Positions 45,001 to 54,651 of a stretch of 64,000 nt of DNA are shown here, piece after piece. The translations under genes were made by a program, and so were the position numbers. Origin of the DNA: Larix kaempferi (Eukaryota > Streptophyta > Pinopsida > Pinales > Pinaceae). The DNA is taken from positions 4,198,001 to 4,262,000 of the forward strand of contig BSBM01000592.1 in the NCBI GenBank assembly GCA_027924585.1, in the 5' to 3' direction. The notes below the pieces were generated by a model. It worked only from the letters and a program-made list of their open reading frames with translations, was not told where the DNA came from and made no database searches. Position 1 is the first letter of the stretch. Each line of letters starts with the position of its first letter.

Positions 45001-46101
45001 TACTGGAACTGTTCCAGCTCCTACAACACTTAGAGATCTATCATCACCAACAAATATTTGTTTGGTGTTACATTCATGCATAGTAGAAAAGATGGCTTGA
45101 TCCTTAGCCATATGATAAGATGCTCCAGAATCAATGAGCCATTCATTTGAAGTAGAAGAAGAAGATGCATTATAAGAATAACCAGAAGCACAAAGTGCAT
45201 GTCCATGAGAGGCAGATTCTGAAGACGAATCTAGGCTGATGTGGTGCTTCTTCATTGCTGCTTCCAAGGCTGCCATCTTCTTGAAACACTTAGATTCATG
45301 ATGATTATCTTTCCCGCAATAGTTGCAATGGCGCTCAGTCTTCTTACCTTTTGGCTTGGATCCTTTGTCATTTTTTAAAGAAGGAGCTGACTGAGAGGGT
45401 TTTGGACCCTTGTTTGACTTATTATTGCAAAAATTTTGTTTCTTGGGAGGCTTGGAATTTTCTTTCTGTTGGGACAATAAGGCTTTCGCAGATGTATCTG
45501 TATTGTTGATTATTCCAAGATGAATAAGTTTATCTTGTTCTCTAATCAAGGAATCACAAAAGGATTCAAGACTAGGCTCTTGATAGCTAACTGCATTCAA
45601 GGATGCTTTCATGGAGTAAAATGTAGATACAAAAACAGAATATGCAGGTCCAAGTTTGGAAAGAATATGATCAATGCATTGTTTGTCTTCCCTCTCAATC
45701 TTACATTCTGCACATAAGAGTTTAAGAGTTTTGTACTTAGATAAATAATCTTGAATGCATGAAAAGTCACTTGGATTTAAAGAAATCAACTCATTTTTGA
45801 GTTGGTGACCTCGAATTTCATTGTGTTTACCAAACACAGATTTCAACTTGTCCCAAGCAGCATTAGGTTCATCAATTCCAGATATGTGGAATCGCAAATC
45901 AGTAGAGATTGACATCCCAATCAATCCACGAGCTTCATCACATCTATTTGCCCATTTTATTTTCTTATCATCATCAGTGGGTTCTTTTTCTTTCCCTGAG
46001 GTAATTCTGAAAAGTCCCCTACTTCGTAGAACATCCTCCATACAAGATTTCCATGAGAAATAGTTGAAACTGTTAAGTAGAATATCACAAGGGGTGGCCA
46101 T
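42022..46101 (-). pseudogene. gag-pol: Copia D gag-pol polyprotein with four nonsense codons
   Basis: A 1360-codon frame from the ATG at 46101 with no frameshift. Order: Gag (residues 1-255), CCHC knuckle HCNYCGKDNHHESKC (about 258-272), protease WLIDSGASYHM (about 321-331), GAG-pre-integrase LRHERFGHLNYRSL (about 455-468), integrase (FIDDYTRCTWVYF, KLRSDNGGEYVNNK), RT (TWDLVPLPKGRK, RTKYASDGSVERLKARLVAKG, VLYVDDLILTGSD), RNase H (GFTDSDWAGDPDDRKSTAGY, SSAEVEYRA, CDNQSAIKLAKDP). Stops: TAA 44260 (PYTP*QNG, normally Gln), TAG 43249 (probably Trp or Gln), TAG 43198 (Gln), TGA 42571 (Arg). Each fits a single C-to-T or G-to-A change. Catalytic motifs are preserved. Confidence 0.95.
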
Positions 46102-47247
46102 ATTTGTAAATTAATGGCTGTAAAAGAAGAAACCAATAGTCTGGATGTGAAGATCTCGAAAAAATAGGCGGTTTAAAAAAAAACAGCACTGAAAACTAAC
46201 TCTGTATGATGAAGTTATGCTTGAACAAAGAAATTGTTGAAGATGTCCCCAATAGTGACGTGGCAGCTAGAGAATGTCCAACAAAAAAAAAGAACCCCCC
46301 TCTTCCCAAAATGAACCTTTTGACAATCACTTTACAAGAAAGTTGCTTTAAGTGAACCACTTTTGTAAAATTAGTGATTTCACTTTTACAATGATATTAC
46401 TTTTAAATAGTGCAACAATAAAAAAAACTTAAGTGACTCACTTGTATTTTTGTTTTTTATTATTTAAGTGAGATGCACTTTTATAATAAAGTAACTTGAA
46501 AATAGAAATTGCATGCACTTTTTCTTTTAAAAGTAACTTCCTAAGACTTGAACTCAAGACCTATTAAGTAATAAAGCAACTTTGAACCAAGTGAGTTAGA
46601 TTAAAAGGTATGTAAAATATGGGAATGAGGAAGGGTTTTTTTTTTTTTTTTTTTGTTACTCTTCTTGCTCGATTTGCATGCTTGACCTTTTTCCTGCAAA
46701 ACACACCACAAATCGAAACAAAAAAAAATTTCCACACTTGTGGAGTTAGATCTCGTTAGCTTTCCCGGAAAGTCTATGTTTTCTCTTTGTTTCTGATTTG
46801 CCAAGCTCGCGCATGGTGCACGACAAAGAGCATACGCAGCCGACAAAAAACCCTTTCCCTTTCTATTTCTGATTTGCCGAGATCGCTCAAGGTGCACGGC
46901 AAAGAGCATACGCAGACGAGAAAGCAACAATACGAACCCAAAAAAAAATCTGACAGTAAAAAAAATGATAAAATATGAGATTTTTTTTCTTTTAAAAACA
47001 TAAAAATAAAAAATGCATCACTGTAACATTATACCTTCAAATCTGATGAAATACGCGTTTCTGGAGCAACCGGGAACCGTTTTCGATCAAATGAAAACTC
47101 TTTCCCAATGGAAACGATGCTCCAGACGCAATGGAACACCTCCCACAACCCAGAAATGCATAGAAATACTAGAACTAGAAACCCTTTCGAGTTTCGGCAA
47201 CAACAGTTCAAGATCTAGATCATAACCGAAAGCGGCACTTCATAAAA
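46102..47247 (-). other. Copia D 5' leader, non-coding, with a 76-bp repeat
   Basis: Between primer site and gag start on the minus strand. It contains a tandem pair with 76-bp spacing (TTCTGATTTGCC at 46791 and 46867, then GTGCACGRCAAAGAGCATACGCAG in pieces), a 20-odd-base T run near 46637 and A/T-rich stretches with AAGTGA/TCACTT words. No coding potential of note. Confidence 0.8.
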
Positions 47248-47259
47248 GCTCTGATACCA
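47248..47259 (-). promoter_or_regulatory. Primer-binding site (tRNA-iMet) of Copia D
   Basis: TGGTATCAGAGC on the minus strand, directly after the LTR end at 47260; exact complement of plant initiator tRNA-Met. Confidence 0.95.
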
Positions 47260-47717
47260 TGTTCGGGTACACAGGGTACTACCAAAGGACCGAACACCAA
47301 GAGCAACCACTTCACACAAAAAAATCACAGATCAACACACCGATGTTTTGACGTGGTTTAAACCCTCTTGAAGGAAACACTCCACGGCCCCAGCCAAATA
47401 GCTTCTACGGGACAATTTATTATGCAAAGAAAGAAAGTTACAAATGAGCTTCTCATAATCAATCAACTAAACAATGACTCTCCATGCTCTTTAAATGGAG
47501 ATCATGGATCAATCGGGTGTTAAGCCACGGATCAAGGTTAGGTTTGATCTAAGAGAAGTTGAGCCGTCGGATCACTCTATGTCGGGAACATATCGTGACC
47601 GTCGGATTAAGTATTTACAAATGCATACTAATGCATACTAAAGAAACACACTATCCCTAACGGATATATTACACAAGTTGATCTTAACTAACTCCTAAGT
47701 GTCTAAATATCCTAACA
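47260..47717 (-). mobile_element. 5' LTR of Copia D
   Basis: 458 bp, about 96% identical by eye to the 3' LTR. Its TATA position reads CATTTAAA (complement of 47490-47497), one base different from the 3' LTR's TATTTAAA. Confidence 0.95.
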
Positions 47718-48425
47718 CTGTAGGATATCAAGAAGGGCAAGGAAGTTTGCGAAGAGGTATGGTGCAGTCGATGCAATTCTAAAGGACATCATAAAGATCA
47801 GTGTCTTGAATTCCACGAATATTTATAGTCTGGTGCCCCAAATCCAATCAATCAAGGAGGAATGCCCTGGTGTCAAATTTTCCAAACAAGGGGACATCGC
47901 TCAGAACAATGTGTGTACTTAAAGAATGTTGTGTCGAAGCTGGCTAATCTCTTATGTAACTTATGTCGATCTATTGGTCATGAGGATAAAGACTGCAAAG
48001 CATATGATTTGCTCGAAGAAAGAACTGTGGATACTTATTTCATGAATGGAGATGAGAAACCTCCTGTACAACTGCAGCCATAGTATAATCAATTGCAGCC
48101 ACAATATAATCAACTGTAGCCACAGTATAATCAACAGCAACCACAGTATAACCAACCGTAGTATCATCCACCATAATATAATCAACAACATTACAATCAG
48201 CCATGAGGCAGACTCAGAGGAGGATTCTACGGGGGTCGTGGTGGAGGTTTTGGTCGTGGAGGAACCTTTGGTCGAGTTCGAGGACTGGTTACATGCTATA
48301 CTTGTGGCAAGATTGGAAATTATCAAAGAGATTGCCCAAATCCGACCCCGTAGTGTACCTATTGCAGTGCAACAGATCACACTATCAAAGATTGTCCTCA
48401 ATTAATAGAGAAGTGGCAGACTAAG
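47718..48425 (+). pseudogene. gag: DC3 nucleocapsid with five CCHC-type knuckles
   Basis: RNA-binding part of Gag, resuming after Copia D. Five Cys-rich units follow in order: CSRCNSKGHHKDQC, CQIFQTRGHRSEQC (second Cys replaced), CNLCRSIGHEDKDC, then, after a Gln/Tyr/Asn repeat and a Gly/Arg-rich stretch (RGGGFGRGGTFGRVRG), CYTCGKIGNYQRDC and CTYCSATDHTIKDC. Frame is shared but interrupted by several TAG/TGA. Most plant Gypsy Gags have one or two knuckles. DC4 has the same five in the same places, DC1 the first three. Confidence 0.82.
48075..48203 (+). repeat. 21-bp repeat coding for QPQYNQ-type units
   Basis: Five to six diverged 21-bp units of the form CAGCCACAGTATAATCAAC inside the DC3 nucleocapsid frame, encoding (Q/L)QPQYNQ. 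Some units now carry TAG in place of CAG. Absent from DC4 at this place, so it is specific to DC3. Confidence 0.75.
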
Positions 48426-48499
48426 AATACACCACAACCACAACCAAATCCGAATGTAAACCAAGACCAGAATCCTAATCCAAATGTGCAAAAGATCTC

Positions 48500-49440
48500 A
48501 ATTGATATTAGAAATTGACCAGTAAATGTCGTAGTGGTAACCAGAGGAGGAGATGTGACAAGAGAGGATAGGGCACTCCCTAGTGTTCGGCCTACGGCTC
48601 GGAAGAAGGTACGATTTGACGTCGAAGAAGAAAAACAAATCTTTTTGGAGGCACGAGATGCACTGATCAAGAACAATGGGAAGTCACCACCTATAGGCCA
48701 GAAAGAACCTGTCTATCAGATGCTGTCGATTTTTTATATGACAAATTCACAGAGGTCACCAGGGAAGGTCAGTACTCTGAGAAATTTTCTAGAAAGTTGC
48801 TTGACATTAGCGAAGGATCAAGATGCACTGGAAGATATAGCTAGTCTCTTATACTGATAGGAGGAAGGGTGACAGGATCAGACAGTAAACCGGTTGCACA
48901 AGAAGAATACGGGAAGAGAAATGAGTATGAATGCCTAGATTGGTGCATACAATGTAGATTCCATCATTTTGGATCTAGGATCGGATGTAAACATCCTGAA
49001 TAAGAAAACATGGAAAATAATGGGGACGTCGCAATTGGTATGGTCCCCTGTGCAGCTTCGATTGGAAAATCAGAGCAAAGTTACACCAATTGGTCGATTT
49101 CCTCATCTACCTGTCGAGGTAGAAGGACTAGAGACTTATGCAGATTTTGACGTCATAGAGATAGTAAAAAACACAACCCATATCTTGTGTTGTTGGGAAT
49201 AGACTGGGAAATGGAGAATCAGGATGTCATCAATTTTAAGAAAAGGATGATGTATTTTGAAAACCGTGACATGAGGGTCATTGCCCCGCTTGATCCACTC
49301 GAAGGGAAAATATATGTAATGAGTTTACAAAAGGATGGGAAAACGTATTCAATGTCTCAGAAGATTACATCAATCCCACCACCGATGGGAAATTGGGGTG
49401 GTGAAGTATTAGTTCAGCGTCATCAGACTCCAACGAGGTG
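48500..49440 (+). pseudogene. pol: DC3 linker and aspartic protease
   Basis: GGDVTREDRALPSV, KKVRFDVEEEKQIFLEARD and PGKVSTLRNFLESCL lead to the protease at about 48950: SIILDLGSDVNILNKKTW, SQLVWSPVQLRLENQSKVTPIG, YADFDVIEIV. A frameshift near 49190 joins LGIDWEMENQDVINF and RVIAPLDPLEG. The active site is D-L-G. The linker frame is the same as that of the nucleocapsid, so nucleocapsid and protease were fused in this family. Confidence 0.83.
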
Positions 49441-50250
49441 CTAGAAAACTAGCAGAATTGGTTGCATGAGGTGTCATTCAAAAAGTGTGCACGAATCACT
49501 CAGTCGTTGAGATGGGTAGCGATGGAGGTATGTGATCTGTCGACATACGAAGGATTACCTAATATGAAAATATTCATCCATGAGTTTGAAGAAAATATAT
49601 CAGAACCATAGCGATTGCTGGTGCTAGAAGAAGCATTGAAGTCTACTCCAGCCAGGTGGTGGGCTGTGCACAAGTCATCGATAACAAGCTGGAAACTATG
49701 TCGACAATTGATGGAAGTCATATTTTGGGAGAATCAATGCTACTACAATAAAAAATATAATGGAAGGGGTGATCCAAGGCATCATCTGGCAGAGTGTCAA
49801 AGTGCATGGGGAATGAGACTGAAGAAGGAATGGGTTCATGCATTCATCCATACGCTATATGAAGTACAGCGGAGCTAGTACATTGGAGCAGAACTACAAT
49901 GAGAAACAACTACGTGGAAAGAATTGACGACTAGTTTCAGTCATACATTCAGGTTCTTTGATGAGAATCCTTTCATCCACAGTGCATTGTAGGAGATCTG
50001 TGAAATGGTACTTGAGATAGTTCCGATAGAAAGACCGACGGGACTACAATGGACTGCGACACCGAAAATGATGATGTAATTTTATAATGTGTCGAGAGGA
50101 CCTGATGACGATGAATATCCTAGAGTCGTATATGTCCCAAATTCAGAAGGAAGCTGTGATGTCGAAGCACCAGATATTCCATTCGACAAATTCCAACAAC
50201 CACTTAAAATTAAGAAGGTTAATATTAGGACAATGGAAAATCCCAAGTTT
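49441..50250 (+). pseudogene. DC3 second capsid-like domain between protease and RT
   Basis: Codons give KKCARITQSLRWVAMEV, LSTYEGLPNMKIFIHEFE, a TAG, LEEALKSTPARWWAVHKSS, ITSWKLCRQLM, then KYNGRGDPRHHLAECQSAW, KKEWVHAFIHTLYEV and, after shifts, RFFDENPFIHSAL. All of this parallels DC4 57278-57850. It continues into VNIRTMENPKFASIGDYWDD, the stretch just before RT. Function inferred only from the capsid-like residue pattern. Confidence 0.75.
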
Positions 50251-50783
50251 GCTAGTATTGGAGACTATTGGGATGATTCAACAATTGGAAAGGTTACTGA
50301 TCTACTGCATGAATTTCAAGACTTGTTCCCAACAAATTTTTCAGAGATGAAGGGAATTTACAGGGACCTGGGTGATATGAAGATCCATCTCAAACCTGAT
50401 GCTAAACCGGTAAAGTAGCAACCATATACACTGAATCCCAGGTACAAGGAGCGAGTGAAGGATGAGATAGAGCGAATTTTGGGCGAAGGATCATTGGGCT
50501 TGTCGAAGAGTCGGAATGGATCAGCGTAATGGTCGTCCAAGATAAAAATACTGGTGAAATTCGGATTTGCATCTATCTAAGGAATCTAAACGATGCATGC
50601 CTTCACAATCCATTCCTTACGCCCTTCACTGATGAAGTACTTGAAGGTGTTGGAGGCCAGGAGGTATACTCATTCAAAGATGGATTTTCAAGATACCACC
50701 AGATAAGGATTGCGAAAGAATATCAACATAAAACCACCTTCGTGACAAAATGGGGTTGCTTTCTGTACACAGTGATGCCGTTG
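50251..50783 (+). pseudogene. pol: DC3 reverse transcriptase, first part
   Basis: LLHEFQDLFPTNFSEMKGI, IHLKPDAKPVK, a TAG where Gln is expected, YTLNPRYKERVKDE, then in another frame MVVQDKNTGEIRICI, LNDACLHNPFLTPFTDEV, YSFKDGFSRYHQIRI and KWGCFLYTVMPL. The frame stops at 50783 where a solo LTR has inserted between Pro-Leu/Phe codons of MPFG. Confidence 0.83.
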
Positions 50784-51457
50784 TGATATTTTCAATGGAT
50801 TAGATCTAGATTCAATAAGACAACTTCACATGGAATATTTCTGAGAATCAGAGAAGAAGAATAAATAAGATAATTTGTGGAAAACACTTTGTATGTTATT
50901 CATCTATATGATTACAATATATAATGCATATTCCATGGAGAAAATCGAATGCCTTAGAGGCAAGTTGAAAAGGACAAAAAGAAAAGGCTTACTAAAGGCA
51001 AAAAACCCCCTAGGTGGAAAAAGTTGTTTCCAAAACTGTGTAAAGGAACACGAATTGGCTAAATATGGTATGGAAACTCATGAGTGAGGTAAATGGAATG
51101 TAATGATGGCTTTAGGAGAGAATATATGATGTGGAGGTTGAATTGATCAAGTGGAGAGAGTTTCTAAGTCAACTAGCTTTACCTTATCCACTAGAAAGTA
51201 GAAAAAACAGGATAAATCTGTCTAAATGAGGAAAGCACCTTCTAAAACAGAAATGGAAAGAAATCAAACATAATCCAATGAAATCTTATCCAGAATCTCA
51301 TCAAGTGCGCCCGAGTGACTTAGGATGGCAAGTGGTCCACTAAAAGACAAAACTGGCCCTATTTACCTAGTCAAAACTTAGGAAATTAATCATAAACAAT
51401 TAATTAATTATATCCTAAGTCTAAAATGGTATAGGTGGGTTTTTTAATACTCCAACA
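50784..51457 (-). mobile_element. Solo LTR inside DC3 reverse transcriptase
   Basis: 674 bp bounded by TGATATTTTC on the left and ACTCCAACA on the right (minus strand TGTTGGAGTATTAA...AAAATATCA), flanked by GTTG on both sides (50780-50783, 51458-51461). The RT coding sequence is continuous across it (MPL | FGIKNSPAIFSR), which proves insertion. A TATA-rich stretch (near 50905-50925) in the minus direction suggests minus orientation. Not related by eye to the other LTRs here. No internal region, so a product of LTR-LTR recombination. Confidence 0.82.
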
Positions 51458-52209
51458 GTTGTTTGGTATCAAAAACTCTCCTGCGATATTTTCAAGGTTA
51501 GTTGTCGCTGCATTCAAATATTTCATTCACAAGTTTTTGGTGGTGTATATGGACAACCAAACCGTATATGGGTTGGTTAAGGACCGCGTTGCAAACCTAA
51601 GGATCATGCTGGAAAGGTGTCGACTGCATCAGATTTCGTTGAATTTAAAGAAGTGTATTTTCTGTGCACCATTTGGGATCCTATTAGGACATATTGTATG
51701 CAAGGAAGGTATGTTGGTCGACCCAGCAAATATTTCAATCATTGTCAACTTACCACCACTGACAACAGTAAAGCAGCTGAGGGCGATGTTGGGACATACA
51801 ATATATTATAGGAAGTTCATAAGGGGATATGCAGCGATTACTGCACCAATGAAGAAGATATTGAAGAAGGATGCAAAGTTCGAGTAGAACGACGAGTGCG
51901 AGAATATCCTTGACATATTGAAGGCGAAGATGGTCGCAACACCGATATTAGTCTTCCCTAACTGGAAGAAATAATTCCATCTCCATGTAGATGCTTTGTG
52001 AGTAGCGTTGGGGGTGATATTGGCCCAGCCTGGAGAAGGTTTGATTGACCATCCAATCGCATTTGCGAGCAGGAAATTGTCCACTTCGGAGAATAATTAC
52101 ATGATGACAGAAAGAGAAGGCCTGGTGATGGTATATGCGTTACAAAAATTCTGACACTATCTGCTTGGAGGACACTTCAAATTGTTTATTGACCACTCCA
52201 CATTAATGT
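51458..52209 (+). pseudogene. pol: DC3 reverse transcriptase, second part, and truncated RNase H
   Basis: FGIKNSPAIFSRLVVAAF, VVYMDNQTV where the catalytic pair should be D-D (second Asp is now Asn), ISLNLKKCIF, GILLGHIVCKEGMLVDP and LGHTIYYRKFIRGYA. A TAG at 51885 precedes the connection, then RNase H: FHLHVDAL, a TGA/TAG, VALGVILAQPGEG, SENNYMMTEREGL, FKLFIDHSTLM. RNase H ends abruptly at 52209 where DC4 is inserted, so the rest of DC3 pol lies past the window. Confidence 0.86.
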
Positions 52210-53954
52210 TGTTGGGCCCAGGTTGAGATGAAGTTTTGGAAGCACCTTTTTGAGGCAAGCAGGGAAAGCTGAGCTAAGCACAACTCACAAACACAATTTT
52301 GGCTTAGTATTGAGGATGCTGTGAAGTTGTGTGCAACATCCAACTTTTGACGAGACTGCAGAGTTGCGCACAGCATCGAAGTTTTGGTCGTGATGCAAAG
52401 ACCAATACTGCACTGAAGTAGTGCTGCGGAGTTAGGAGGCCACGTGGAGCTAGCAAAGCGGTGTGTTGGAAAAGTATCAAGTGTAGTTACCAGCTCGACT
52501 GGTAGCAGCCATTTTTGGAAAGATACTTTAGGATTGTCGAGCGGCAGACGTAGGCAAAACAGGAAGGCGGCCACACGTCGGTTGTTAAGGAAAGCGACGT
52601 TTGGCACGCTTAGAAGGTAAAACTGTTAGAGAGAAACGGTTCGGCAGAAGTAGCCTGAAGGCACGCGTGCGACAAGAAGGCCGATAGAGACAGGAAGGCC
52701 GATAGCGACAGGAAGGCCGATAGCGATAGGATGAGGATGTGGAGATCCGCCATGATCAAGCAGACGCTACTAGGAGCCAGCAAGCCGGTTTGGAAAACCG
52801 GCACAGTTTTGTAAACCCTTAGGGTTTTGGGTTTTAGGTCTTCGGCATTGTACAGACATGACCTTCGGGCATGATCTATTTAAGAAGACATTTTGTATGG
52901 GATGGGGGTTGGGGGTGTTGGTTCTCTGTGTTGTTTTTTGTTGGGTTGTTGTTCTTTTGTTGTTGCTAAGAACTTAAGAAGATCACCTTTTTGTATTGTA
53001 AAATCTCTCCAGGATGAGAATATTGTAAAGGCTCTGCAGCTGTGTGCGCAGAGACCTAGCTGAGAGAAAGGAGAGTCTGTAGCTGAGTGCGCAAACTAAG
53101 AACGTTTGCCCCATCCCTTTTGAAAGAAATATATTACCAACCGTTCTTGTGGACGTAGCTTTCGATCCAGGGAAGTGAACCACGTTAAATCCTGTGTCAT
53201 GTGATGATGTTTATGAATGAATGACTGTCTGTATTTTCTATAGAATGAATGCTTGAATGTTTCCTTGCATGCTGTAATATGAGAACTTTGATATGCATTT
53301 ACCAATAGGAGAAGTTTGGGAATGATATGCTAGGTTCCGCGGAAGCAGATGAATGGGGAACACTTCAATTCTATGTTAAGGCCGTGAATCAGTCATTTAA
53401 GTATAATTACTTTCTTAAACACAGTAAAGGAACGCAGCACAATTAATCATGTTTATCAGTTCAGTTCATGTTGTAATAATCCAATTTCTTGACAAATGCT
53501 AGAAAGATAGCCAGTAAGTTCCTGAATGAATGGATGAGTGATATTCATTTTAGTGCCTTAACGGTTCTGAGATATTCCAAGTAGAGGATAATTGTGGGTG
53601 ATTTGCAATTCCAGTAGAATATTCGTAGCAATAAGAAACCCTTGGTGCGGCCCGCAGTGTTGCCTCCACTGCGCAGTACTGCTCGCAGCAAAGATCCTGC
53701 TGCGCACCGCATCACTTTACTTCGCAGCGCACTCCTTCTGTCTTGCGCTGCGCAGCTTGTTCTTATAAAAAACTCATTGTTTACTGTGGAAACATGATTC
53801 CGCAGTACCCCATAAAGATACACCTCGGGTGAGACCTCAACCTGCTCGCAGGTTGTTGCCGAAAGGGCCGGTGCGAAGGGGTTTTGTTGGTCAAAGGGAG
53901 AACTGCAAAGAACCTGGGTCTAATTGAAAACCTCTGGGTCAGTTTAAGCCAACA
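52210..53954 (+). mobile_element. 5' LTR of DC4
   Basis: 1745 bp from TGTTGGGCCC to TTTAAGCCAACA. TATA-like CTATTTAAG at 52876-52884 downstream of ACCTTCGGGC, as in the DC1 LTR. U5 has CTCTGCAGCTGTGTGCGCAG and CTGTAGCTGAGTGCGC repeats and TCGGGTGAGACCTCA. The end is set by the CCAACA-AA-TGG junction shared with DC1; the 3' LTR is outside the window, so length is provisional. Confidence 0.78.
52671..52731. repeat. 18-bp tandem repeat in DC4 U3
   Basis: About 3.3 copies of CAGGAAGGCCGATAGCGA with one or two substitutions, 150-200 bp upstream of the TATA box. Confidence 0.8.
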
Positions 53955-54131
53955 AATGGTTTCATTGCCACGCTAGAATCCATGATGAGTTGAAATGGTT
54001 CCGTTGCTGCTCTAGAATCCATGATGAGTTGAAATGGTTCCGTTGCCGCGCTCGAATCCATGATGAGTTGAAATGGTTCCGTTGTCGTGCTAGAATCCAT
54101 GATGAGTTGAAATGGTTCCGTTAAGTTGCAA
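53955..54131 (+). promoter_or_regulatory. DC4 primer-binding site amplified five-fold (39-bp units)
   Basis: Immediately after the LTR, TGGTT-starting sites recur at 53957, 53996, 54035, 54074 and 54113, a strict 39-bp period. The best unit (54035) reads TGGTTCCGTTGCCGCG, matching the complement of the 3' end of plant tRNA-Glu (TGGTTCCGTTGCCGGG) over its first 14 bases; the LTR-proximal unit is the most diverged (TGGTTTCATTGCCACG). Each unit ends with GAATCCATGATGAGTTGAAA. The fifth unit is truncated just before the gag-region ATG at 54137. Confidence 0.88.
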
Positions 54132-54136
54132 TAACA

Positions 54137-54646
54137 ATGTGTGAAGAAGAATATCAATTCCCCGAAGGATTTGACTATTGGCATCTTGAAAAGATAGAAA
54201 TCCAAGCTTGGTGGGATAAGACCATAAGAGATTTTAACAGACAAGAAAATAGACATCCGCGTCTAAGTGACACACAGTGGTCGAATAGATATCTATTAGA
54301 TGACATTCACGAGATCTTTTGGGCATAATTTCCAAATGAGCTACATGCGTGGATCTCGCAGCTCGCAGAGAAGAAAAACTGTTTCCAAGGAGGAGTTCCT
54401 ATGGAGTGGAATCTCAGGCTCACAGCGTAGCTTAAAGCTTTAGACAGCCCGTTGTCATGCGCAGTTGATTATTGGGTCGATCATATGCTAGAAGGATTTG
54501 TAACAGAATTCATTGTAGACACACTCAAATCCTACAGCCAAGCAGAAGCACATTTTTTTGGAGGATTACAAGGTAAGTTTCTAAACAATCTCAGTCTATA
54601 CATTAAGATGCTATTGGCTGAGAAAGGTGTCCTAAGAATGCAGTAA
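54137..54646 (+). pseudogene. DC4 N-terminal gag-region domain of unknown function
   Basis: From the ATG at 54137: about 168 codons in one frame with nonsense codons at 54326 (TAA) and 54428 (TAG). Motifs: NRHPRLSDTQW, LLDDIHEIFW, LHAWISQLAEKKNCFQGG, VDYWVDHMLEGFVTEF, KSYSQAEAHFFGGLQG, LSLYIKMLLAEKGVLRM. Predicted mostly helical, rich in aromatic residues, without Cys pairs or membrane segments. DC1 and DC3 carry the same domain. A matrix-like or capsid-accessory role is a guess from position. Confidence 0.72.
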
Positions 54647-54651
54647 TATTC

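Larger units (their letters stand above)
41482..47717 (-). mobile_element. Copia D, nearly complete, 6.24 kb
   Basis: Two 458-bp LTRs (41482-41939 and 47260-47717), tRNA-iMet primer site, one gag-pol frame and polypurine tract, all consistent with minus orientation. Target duplication: CTGCA before 41482 and CTGTA after 47717; the interrupted DC3 codons (LTIQL|QDIKK) show that CTGCA is original, so the right copy has one C-to-T change. By eye the LTRs differ at about 17 of 458 positions, 13 of them transitions. Coding is intact in frame but carries four nonsense codons. Confidence 0.96.

Noticed and set aside
53939-54256. Minus-strand frame of 105 codons with a repeating EPFQLIMDS unit
   Set aside because: It is the reverse translation of the 39-bp PBS repeats; the repeat period is a multiple of three, which keeps a chance frame open.
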